Assembly (NCBI GenBank): GCA_036362985.1
Contig: JAYGXS010000004.1
Span: forward strand, 29,664,562 to 29,728,561
Source: Ligula intestinalis
Taxonomy: Eukaryota > Platyhelminthes > Cestoda > Diphyllobothriidea > Diphyllobothriidae
Direction of reading: 5' to 3'
DNA: 64,000 bases
Shown: positions 55,760 through 64,000 of the stretch, piece by piece
Position numbering within the stretch: the first letter of the stretch is position 1
Layout: every line of letters starts with the position of its first letter
Program-made: the position numbers and the translations under genes
The notes under the pieces: generated by a model
The model's database searches: none
What the model was told of the DNA's origin: nothing
What the model saw: the letters and a program-made list of their open reading frames with translations, nothing else

Positions 55760-58540
55760 AAGCTCAAGAGCTAAACTTCTCATAATTTATCACATTGGTT
55801 ACCATTTATATTTTCTAGGAACCCAAAATTAGCAAAAGTGGCGTGTTCTTTGGTTTCTTTCGCGAAAACAATTGACTTTATTTTGATCTAAAAACATGCA
55901 AAATAATATTAATAAAGTGATCAGAAATAGGTTTTTAAATTCAATCCTTGGACGGCACCTTCAATTCTACTCCCTGTAAATGTCCAGTAACATAAATAGT
56001 GAGATATTCAGTACTTTTTTTGAAGCTACACAAACATGATATCTTAACCCAGCGTCTTAAAAATATGTATTAATTTATATTGGCTTTGCCGACACACCCC
56101 TTCTTCCAACTTTAAAAACAATTTTCCAAATATAAAAACTAAGTTAGCTAGTAGCACGCTTACGACGAAGTATTCATAAACATCTCTACGGTAATTAAGG
56201 TGTAAACAAACAGCAGGAATCAGTATGCGTTTTAAAGAGAGGCAAATGCGATAATGAGGCAATGTTGCACCTCGGTTAAGAGTGTATTTGTCTCAAGTAC
56301 AGCCAAGATTCTGGCTTAAAAAAGCTAGCATTAGTATTTAGGTATCTGGCATATTTTGCTTTCAATGTCAGTCTTATCTACGTTAATCAGCCCTTGCCTT
56401 CTGAAATGCGTTAACTTGTTCTTTTCGTTTAAACCGTTGAGTTGGAGCGTAGATATTCGTTGAAATGAAAATTTTATCACTTTTTACAATACAATGATCA
56501 TAATTTGAACTTCCTGGCTTGTGTTTTTGATCAGATAAATGTCTAAGCGCATCAGCAAACTTTCAATACCGATTGTGATTCCTGATAAAATTAAATATCT
56601 GAGTATATGCAGAAATCACATACTTATTATTTTGAACTGTGCTTTTCAGTCGTTTAACTCAATGCATTTATAAAACTTTGTGTCACCACCAACAAGGATG
56701 AATCACTTTTTGGCATGGCTGATAACTATATAGGTCCCGTGCATAGCATAGCGTGCATAGTTGTTAAATGTTAAAATATTTAAGCTCATTTAGTCAGTTC
56801 TGAACAAACTGCAAAAATCAACAATATAAATGTGCTTTTCAAATGTGCCTGTAACTATGTTGGGTTAAGGATTAGAGTGTTGCAAAAATATAACCAAACG
56901 TTAGGTTTAGGGACTCTGTCGACTGACTGTTTGAAAATAGAAAAAAACGAATGGATTTATAAGAAAATTACTTAAATTGGCTGATTATAAATAAACGGAG
57001 GAATTGATTTGTTTAGTGAATGAATCAATTTATTCGTTTAGAGTAAAAACAAGTTCACACTTTCCATGTTAACTTGTAGCTCATTCGTACTCTTTGAACG
57101 TGAGGTGAAACCTGCTTTTTCGTTGAGTCGAAAATGACAATATGTAAACCCTTCGTATGGATTTTAGTCCATTTTGACAGTTAAAACTTTCTAGATGAGG
57201 TCTATGCAAAGTTATTTTATCGACCTTATACAATGAGAATTCGTATTTGGTGTTCGTTTTTTCTAGCACAGCCACTTTGCGGGTAGGTTTTACTTTGCAG
57301 AAACTGCATTCACTTTGCGAACTTTTGAGCAGAGTCGGACCCTTTCAGTTGACTGTCAGCTCTGGTTTTAACGCAATGTACTGTGCGCACCAAGTAGAAA
57401 ATCTTTGTTGGTGCCGATTCCTGCTTTCTCAATGCTTATTGTGTAGTTCAAATTCCTGTTAACGCTAACGGTGGTCTAAGTGTCATCTTTCGCAACAGAA
57501 CTAAGTTGTAATTTGGACAGATGCTATACTGCCACTGGCTCCGATTACATTGCGGGCAAAGTCAAATTCAAATGAGACGGCATTATTTGGCAATGGAGCA
57601 AACGTGTGAATTCCTTAATTGCCAGTTGGTACTCAGCTTGAAAACGCCCTCTAGTAATCGATTCATTTGTGAGCATAATTGTTTGAGAACACGTCACGCT
57701 TTCTAGTCGATATCAACACTTCAAGTAAGGCGAGGAATCTAGTCAAAATCTCAGCAAACGTTGTTGCTTCTAAATATGCGCCGTCATAACCCTTATGTAG
57801 TAGAGAACTTTGTTCCATTTCACAGGGCTCATGATCCCGTCATAAACGCGGGAGGGTGTGTGTTAATTCCGTAGTGCCTAGCAAAGCTGACTTCTAATGG
57901 CTGTCACAACACCTTACCTGCTATAATGTAAAGCGGCGGCAAGACGATTGTACGTATACTGCATTTTATGGTAATTTTAAGGGAGCCTCAAATACAAATG
58001 TAAATAAGTCATTTTACGAACACAGTCGTCATCTTTTGAGCTATGTGAGCCACACAGTCAGACGTTTTTAGTCTTTTTCTCCATTATACAATGCATATTT
58101 GTCAAATCTCAGCTTTTCTACTATGTACTTTCTCTATGTATGTATGAGATCGTATCTTACTGGGTGCTGGTATCCTAAAACAAGCAGAGCAGAAATCTGT
58201 GCTAAACAGAAATGAAGGACAGAACAAGCTAGATTGCTCAGCATACAGTCAGATCAGATCAGATCCCCTACGTTGTTTTAAAGCACGTAGGCACAAATGA
58301 TTGACAACGTCGTGCTGCCGCGTAACGCGATTATTTTTATTGGGATTTATTCTATTTACTGCACTGTTATGATCAGGACGGATATATTGAACATTGTAGA
58401 AGGCCGCTCAACAACTAAGCTACGGAATATGCTCGTTTTTGTGTGACTTTCGCATGCATTTATAGCTCTTGCAGACTGACAGCCATTTCCTAACTTCTGT
58501 CGGAAATCTAAGTGTTGGCTGGAAATGACTTAGACTAATA
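55760..58540. other. AT-rich, no gene recognised
   Basis: Open frames 56044-56262 and 57081-57275 (minus), 57247-57462 and 57521-57706 (plus) have no recognised motif. Confidence 0.4.
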
Positions 58541-58554
58541 ACTCTTTGGCAAAA

Positions 58555-59112
58555 GTAGTTTTAGTAATGCACCTCATATACCGCTAGTTCCACCATTTTG
58601 TCCTACGGAAATCGTAGTTATAAGGTTTTTGGGAGTGGGAAATACGATAAGCAGGAAAATAAATTTTCAGCACTATGTGTTGGGTACAAATTATTAGTCG
58701 AATTTGGTTCTCTCGCTGAGAGTAAGTTTTTCCGCATGTAAGTTGAAAGTGTGCGCGGTGCTTTGCGTCGTGGACTATATCAACCTAACTCCTGAACAGT
58801 AAATTGGACTTCAGATAAGTTGAAGCAGACGACTTCCAAACCACCTTATCTATTTTACAGAAATTTTAAGAAACGTGCAGTTTGATAATCAGGTTTTTCC
58901 GCAATACGTTAAACAATAATAAGGATTAGGAAACTCTACAGGTATCAGTCAACATAAATTCTAAATACAATACAATAAAAAGGCATAAAACTGGTATTAA
59001 AGTATATTCCATTACCTATCTTATTTCTACACCCATAAAACCCCTTAAACGACCATTTTCATAGAATAAACTGCTGTAACTAGGGATAACTAAGGTGCAT
59101 TGCATTAATTGC
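58555..59112 (-). mobile_element. MITE-like element M2, copy 2
   Basis: A 558-bp unit inverted relative to 47214-47689. Its ends begin GTAGTTTTAGTAATGCACC and (complement) GCAATTAATGCAATGCACC. Shared internal blocks include TCCTACGGAAATCG, GCGCGGTGCTTTGCG and AAGCAGACGACTTCC. More diverged than copy 1 at the tips. Confidence 0.7.
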
Positions 59113-59739
59113 AGTTGCCAAATCCTAAGGCAACGTTAAACATTTTGCATCCTCTGAAAGTTAAAACCCGATAAGCCTCAGAATGGAGCAACTGTAGGTT
59201 GCCTTTTTATGATTAAATGATTGTGTTTGAGGAGTTTGCTTATTATTCTAAGAATTATATTTTTACCCAGGAAAAAGTTCAGCTTTGTGTGCTTGAAAAG
59301 GCTAGCAATTTTAGGTTAGGCAAACGACTGCGTGAAGGTAGATACAAACACCTTCAAGTGTTTGCCGAGTGCGCTGAAAAAGCTTTATGAGCAAGCATTT
59401 TACAGGATTTCCCATTGCGCTTACCCGCAAAAATTAGGGCATATCAATCAACGTCAAGAAAAGATGACACGTACAACCATTCCAGCCGACTAGCAGCACT
59501 ACTGAAAATCAAAAGTAGTAAGCTCTTTGAAAATTATGAAACAGTTTAACAGTGGTATATAAATTCAACAAGAGGGTATATGAGATTTAACCTTTTTATT
59601 GGATGAGACATTAGCTGAATTTTATTTTATATGCAGACATGGAGAAAATTCTAAAGAGGCAATAAAAAATTTCTTGAATGTCGCGGAGATTTTGCTCCTA
59701 GATCCACCACGCAAATTCCACATTTCACCGCCAAAGATA

Positions 59740-59885
59740 TGAGAGACTAGAATGGCCACTTCAGTTAATGATACCCAACTGCAGTTTTGCCGCTAAAACT
59801 GTTGCCCCACTCGAGTTTTGAACTCGCTTCTCTCCGGTCATGGGCAAACGTCCATTGAGCTACGAGCCCGCAGTCTTGCCGGTAT
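59740..59885 (-). mobile_element. tRNA-derived SINE copy 4
   Basis: Minus strand: GGGCTCGTAGCTCAATGGAC (A box), GCCCATGACCGGAGAGAAGC, GAGTTCAAAACTC (B-box-like), then the body GCAGTTGGGTATCATTAACT and GAAGTGGCCATTCTAGTCTC. The tRNA head is the most complete of the five copies. Confidence 0.7.
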
Positions 59886-60066
59886 TTCATCGGGAATATA
59901 AAGATATATATAAAGAAATAATTTAATTTAAAGATGTATATATCACCATATTAACAAACATATTTTTTTTCAGAAAGAGTTCGTTGAGAAAACAAGGTCA
60001 CTGTTCATTTAATTGTCAACGCTGGTTCCTTAAGGTGTTGTCAGACTTTAGACGATGCGCGAACAA

Positions 60067-60360
60067 TTAAAATTTCAAACTAGTTGAAGAAACCAACAGT
60101 ATTTCGGTCTCCGCGCTAATAAGCGGCTGTTGTTCACGCCAGGCTGTATCGATGAGCTCTCGTCTCTTCAATCCTGCTTCAAGAATTTTGTACAGGGCAT
60201 CTGGCTTGCTATGCCTTTTTATGCATGCATCATCGGAAGGTATGTCGTCAAGATACTTGGCCTGTTTTGGAGGGGCAGTCTCCAATAATGCGAGTTTTTT
60301 TTCCCGCAACGTTGTGTCTGGTATGGAGGCTGTGTATGGCCACGTGGGACAAATGGGCAC
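60067..60360 (-). other. Unassigned 97-codon open frame
   Basis: The translation (LLETAPPKQAKYLDDIPSDD, then KILEAGLKRRELIDTAWREQ) is charged and protein-like. It may come from a retroelement or be an exon, but I recognise no family and no splice sites that settle it. Confidence 0.25.
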
Positions 60361-60971
60361 GCCTCTTCATTGCCAGTTGACTTGCGGGAATTCTTATGGG
60401 GGCGAACGCTTCCGTTTGGCCACAATATAGGGCATAATGAGCTAACTAAAATTACCCTGGTTTCTCAAAAACGTAGTTCCTCAAAATGATATTGCGTAGA
60501 ATGCCCGTCTTCCAATCAATATCAGTGCATATATAGAAGACAGGAGAAATGCGGTCTCTGGGTTCAGTTCTTTACTTGTACGACGATTCAGTCTCACACA
60601 CATGGCCATTGTCAAGGAATAAAAAGTGTACAGCTCACTTCTTATGTAGCTCAGCTCCGTTGAGAATTATCTTTAGCTCTGTCATTTATTGGTTCGCACA
60701 ATGTGAGGTAAGCATCCGGAAAATTGATATGCCTGCGTGACTGCCGTGCTATGTGCAGCAGGTGATAAGTTTGGTAATCTGACTGGTCCAGTATTCTCAC
60801 GCTTTCGAGGTGGAAGGCCTGCTCTGAAGAGGATGCTCGGTTGGCTACCATGGAAAGTCTCTCCTTCGATCACATGACGAGTTCATGCTCATACAGCCTC
60901 GTTCTCGGGCCACACCAGCTGCGGCTCTAAATGTAGCATATTGTAAGAAGAATGCATTATAAACACAGTCA

Positions 60972-61112
60972 AGGAGATTGGAATGGCCATTTCGGGCTTT
61001 TTAGCTTTCACCAGCCAGCTGTACCCGATTTCCGGGATAGGGACCCCCGAGGGTAGAACTCGCGGCCTTATTAGTTAGAAGTCTAACACTTTAACAACAG
61101 CGATACGGGCTG
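60972..61112 (-). mobile_element. tRNA-derived SINE copy 5
   Basis: Minus strand: GTTAGACTTCTAAC (anticodon-arm-like), GGCCGCGAGTTCTACCCTCG (B-box region), then GGGTACAGCTGGCTGGTGAA and CGAAATGGCCATTCCAATCT. It ends about 220 bp before the PLE at 61335. Confidence 0.65.
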
Positions 61113-61345
61113 GTCGTCTTGGTGGTTTCAATAAGGGGTAAGCACAACAGGAAAAAGACGCTGACCGATCGGTTACTAAAATCACTCCTTTCCCCTAATC
61201 ATCTCGTCGACGAAGAGCTGGGGAACCAGACTTGAAAATTCACGCAATAAACATTATTCTTTTCAAAAGGACATTATTCTTAATTAAAAATATGGCTTTG
61301 GATGCCGATATTCCACAATATCTAAAATATTATCGAAGATAAATT

Positions 61346-61385
61346 GGCGAACATACGTTTGTTTTCGATAAATTCTCGTCAGGCC
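61346..61385 (-). ncRNA. Hammerhead ribozyme candidate, left end of PLE-B
   Basis: Minus strand: helix I GGC with GCC; CTGACGA; stem II GA/TC with an ATTTA loop; GAA; helix III AACA/TGTT with a six-base loop; C at the cleavage site. Every invariant core base of the hammerhead is present. The best ribozyme candidate in the window. Stem II is short, so activity is uncertain. Confidence 0.6.
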
Positions 61386-61481
61386 TTTACATTTATTGGT
61401 ATGAATAAACTATGGTGGTTGGTGGACAGATGAAGTGTTCTCGTTGTCACTGTGGGGAGGAGTGGGGAAGGGAGTGGTGTG

Positions 61482-62875
61482 AAAGACCTTGACCTGAACG
61501 AGATGATGATGTTCTCACTGGATGTCTCGTTCCTATTCACGAACGTGCCGGTCACAGAAACAGTAGACTACATCTGTGAATTCATTACCTTGACTCAGCA
61601 GAACATAGGAATGCCGGTTACTGCACTGAAGGAATCATTGCTAAAATGCACCTTGAATGTACAGTTCCTATTTGACAATAACCTGTACAGACAATTGGAC
61701 GGAGTAGCTATGGGCTCGCCCCTGGGTCCACTTCTAGCAAATATATTCATGGGCAAGCTAGAAGCTACGCAACTCAGCCACCAGATAAATAATCTAACGT
61801 ACTATAAACGGTACGTAGACGACATATTTGCAGTTGCATCAGATCAAACCAACTTATCAACGCTAATGCATACAGTAAATCGGGCGCACAAATCAATAAA
61901 ATTAACCCTAGAAGAATAATCTGGATCGCTTCCATTCCTTGATATGCTACTGAGTAAAAGAGCCGATGGGAGCATTCAACGAAAGGTATATCGGAAGAAG
62001 ACGTGGTCCGGGCAATACGTCAATTTCGCTAGTTTTGTACCGTTGAACTTCAAGCGCAATTTAGTACGGTGTTTGACGCAAAGGGCGAAGAGGATTTGCT
62101 CGACTGATAGCATTGAAGAAAAGCTTAAGATAGTTGAAAACGTGTTTCGACAAAATGGGTATCCTTGTCGATTTATCGCTAAAAACATGGCTGAAAGGCC
62201 GCCAAAGCCCTCAGTTTTAACAGTGGAGAAGAAACGAATCTTCATCAGAGTCCCATTTCAAGGGGACGGACCAAGCGAACTACTAAGGAGGTGCCTGAGT
62301 CAAGCCGTATCAACTACCTTCCCAGCAGCCAACGCCCATGTATTGCTCTCGACTACTCCCATCCTATACGGAGAGATTAAGGATAAAATGCCAGCCCAAA
62401 CCACCTCAATATGCATATATTCATTTATCTGTTCCTGTGGGGCAAGATATATTGGTCGCACGAGCCGGCGCTTGTCCAAAAGAGTAAGGGAACACATACC
62501 GCATGGTTAGGGAAGGGCCAACTTAAAGGTGTACACAGTTCAATCTTAGCGCACCTGGTAGACTCGAACCATCGCGTGGATGCCAAAGAGGCCTTCCGAG
62601 TGATTTACAAGGTGCCTTCAAGCTACTCAAAACTCCTCGGACAGCGTCTTTTGGCGACGGCAGAGGCGGCCGCCATCAGGCTACGCAGACCGCTGCTATG
62701 TGCCCAAAAGAATTTCGTCGCGGCGCCCCAGTTGCCATGGGCGAAACTAGGTAACACGGCCACCCACAGCGGACCACAGGCCTCGGAAACGGGCCCCCGC
62801 AGAGACGACCAAGTCCCAAGTCCAGCCACGCACACCTTATCGGTGGTCCTGGACGCCAAGCCGTCTAGACATTGA
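61482..62875 (+). pseudogene. PLE reverse transcriptase - GIY-YIG endonuclease, 5'-truncated
   Basis: Reverse transcriptase motif A (MFSLDVSFLFTNVPV), motif B (LYRQLDGVAMGSPLGPLLAN) and motif C (YYKRYVDDIFAV, the YVDD catalytic pair) are in order at 61515-61840. The thumb region with SGSLPFLDMLLSK and VFRQNGYPCRFIAKN follows. The GIY-YIG nuclease follows at about 62410-62500 (YSFICSCGARYIGRTSRR, then KRVREHIP). The distal part has SSILAHLVDSNHRVDAKEAF and KLLGQRLLATAEAAAIRL. Together these copy element RNA at a nicked target. Defects: the N-terminal third is missing, a TAA lies at 61917-61919, and a 1-base deletion near 62503 shifts the frame. Otherwise the sequence is little damaged, so the insertion is fairly young. 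Confidence 0.92.
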
Positions 62876-63004
62876 CACTTTGATCTCAACTACCTCAACC
62901 TACCCCCCCACCCCCTTTCCTCCCCCCTCCTCCCCACAGTGACAAAGAGAACACTTCATCTGTCCACCAACCACCATACTTTATTCATAACATATAAATG
63001 TAAA

Positions 63005-63044
63005 GGCCTGGCGAGAATTTATCGAAAAAAAAAATATGTTCGCC
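63005..63044 (+). ncRNA. Hammerhead-like motif, right end of PLE-B
   Basis: GGC CTGGCGA GAATTTATC GAA, an A-run, ATGTTC GCC. It mirrors 61346-61385, but the core A6 is G (CUGGCGA) and helix III is replaced by a run of A, so it is probably inactive. Confidence 0.55.
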
Positions 63045-63077
63045 AATTTATCTTCTAAAAATTTTTCAATGGGAATT

Positions 63078-63375
63078 TTCGCAAAGTTAAAACAAACCAA
63101 AGATCTAAAAATCTATCAACATATATTTCAACGAGTTCAAACCCACTGTAGCGATGACGACGGGAGAAATGAGGAAGCGAAAAAGCTACACACTATATTC
63201 CAAGCCAATGATTATTGACGATTTTTACGTGAGTGACTAAAAGGTACCCAACTGAATGTTTGGCTCGCAATCCCCTACATGAGGAATATTTCCTAGATGA
63301 CAGCAAGGATCCTACATCTATTGGGATTGGGGCAGCAGATAGTGGGACAAAAGTTCCCGCAATTGACAACTTAAC
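63078..63375 (+). pseudogene. Second PLE coding fragment (post-RT region)
   Basis: The frame from about 63078 reads QHIFQRVQTHCSDDDGRNEE, AKKLHTIFQANDY, a stop, RFLRE, a stop, then LNVWLAIPYMRNIS, a stop, and MTARILHLLGLGQQI. The order EEAxxLhxIFxxNGYP...IPYxRxISExTARIL is typical of the segment between reverse transcriptase and GIY-YIG in PLEs. Three stops mark it as dead. It begins right after the family-B element, so that element may have landed in it. No GIY-YIG part is seen downstream. Confidence 0.6.
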
Positions 63376-63379
63376 TTGC

Positions 63380-64000
63380 AAAAATTAATAAGGCATGTTG
63401 GTGAAATGCTTTAACGCCTATGCACAAGATTTCGTGAAAACAAACTTGAACCACGAGGACAGACTGCCTCCGGTTTATGGCCATATAAACCAGGAGGAGC
63501 CAGTGACAGGATGACAAGACTGATGCTCAAAGGTTTGCCACGGTCGGCAAAAGCAGTAGGACTTTTGATCCCCCCCGGCCTACCGGGATCCCCGTTCAGG
63601 GCTGTAATCAGACCAGACGGAACTTAAAGCACTAGCAAATGAATTGCGCCCTTCCCAACAGTTAAAGCCTTTGCAGCAGGAGGGACATTCCAGCCAGCTG
63701 CATCATGTACGGGAGAGATACATTGAACAACACGCAGAAACGGCCAAACGTGATCCGCCGACCAGATTAAGAGAAAAGGTCTTGTGGCAGGCGCTCCAAT
63801 GCGTGCACTGGGCACACAGAACTAGCAGTGACTAAAAAGCCGTTTAGGTGATGGGGATCACACGAGTGCGTCAGTGGTCGATCACGGAGTGATCAGAGGT
63901 AATCCCTAAATAGCACGAAGTTCGGAGTTTGTGCGTCAAATGGGTAGAAAGACAGCAAATCTAGGCACGCAGTTAAAATACGCCATTGTACTCTGATGAT
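63380..64000. other. No feature recognised
   Basis: Open frame 63644-63835 (plus) is Gln/Arg/His-rich and matches nothing I know. The window ends here. Confidence 0.4.

Larger units (their letters stand above)
61335..63055 (+). mobile_element. Penelope-like element (family B), best-preserved copy
   Basis: About 1.72 kb, flanked by inverted repeats of about 140 bp (61335-61475 and 62910-63055) that share GAAGATAAATTGGCGAACAT, CGATAAATTCTCG, GGCCTTTACATTTAT, TGGTGGTTGGTGGACAGATG and CACTGTGGGGAGGAG. Inside is a 5'-truncated reverse transcriptase plus GIY-YIG gene. The left end is an inverted copy of the 3' end, joined directly to the middle of the reverse transcriptase, so the element has the Penelope-type inverted pseudo-LTR layout. 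Confidence 0.9.

Overview
The window looks like nuclear DNA of a repeat-rich flatworm (Platyhelminthes), possibly a tapeworm. This is inferred from micro-introns of 32 and 38 bp beside introns of about 3 kb, degenerate TTAGGG-type sequence, and abundant Penelope-like elements (PLEs) that carry GIY-YIG endonuclease and hammerhead-like motifs. No bacterial gene organisation is present. Two assembly gaps occur (34316-34325 and 46062-46461). By eye, the first 26 kb is richer in G+C than 42-60 kb.

Region by region. 1-2800: no gene recognised. 2810-10557: the one confidently identified host gene, COP9 signalosome subunit 6 (CSN6), plus strand, five phase-0 exons giving a 352-residue protein. Its introns hold a ~96-bp tandem repeat and a SINE. 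10.6-23.9 kb: no recognised gene; three copies of one dispersed repeat (R1, one with a nested SINE), a diverged repeat pair, a possible orphan exon (17193-17378), a hammerhead-like motif, and a terminal-inverted-repeat element with a telomere-like core (20718-20965). 23.9-26.7 kb: a deleted Tc1/mariner element, a PLE with outward-pointing inverted ends, and a LINE endonuclease scrap. 27.8-42 kb: an exact 100-bp tandem duplication and many PLE pieces. 42-60 kb: AT-rich and gene-poor, with a large inverted repeat around the 400-bp gap, two copies of a MITE-like element, a possible exon (50243-50346) and a PLE fragment. 60-64 kb: the best-preserved PLE (61335-63055: reverse transcriptase plus GIY-YIG, flanked by ~140-bp inverted repeats with hammerhead motifs), next to a fragment of a second PLE.

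The strongest unexplained pattern is the repeated PLE arrangement: an inverted pseudo-LTR, a 5'-truncated coding tail, then a second pseudo-LTR, both ends pointing outward and each carrying a hammerhead-like motif. It is seen at three loci with coding remnants and at two with almost none. In two pseudo-LTR families helix III is reduced to a self-complementary tetranucleotide (ACGU or AGCU), which would suit dimeric hammerheads.
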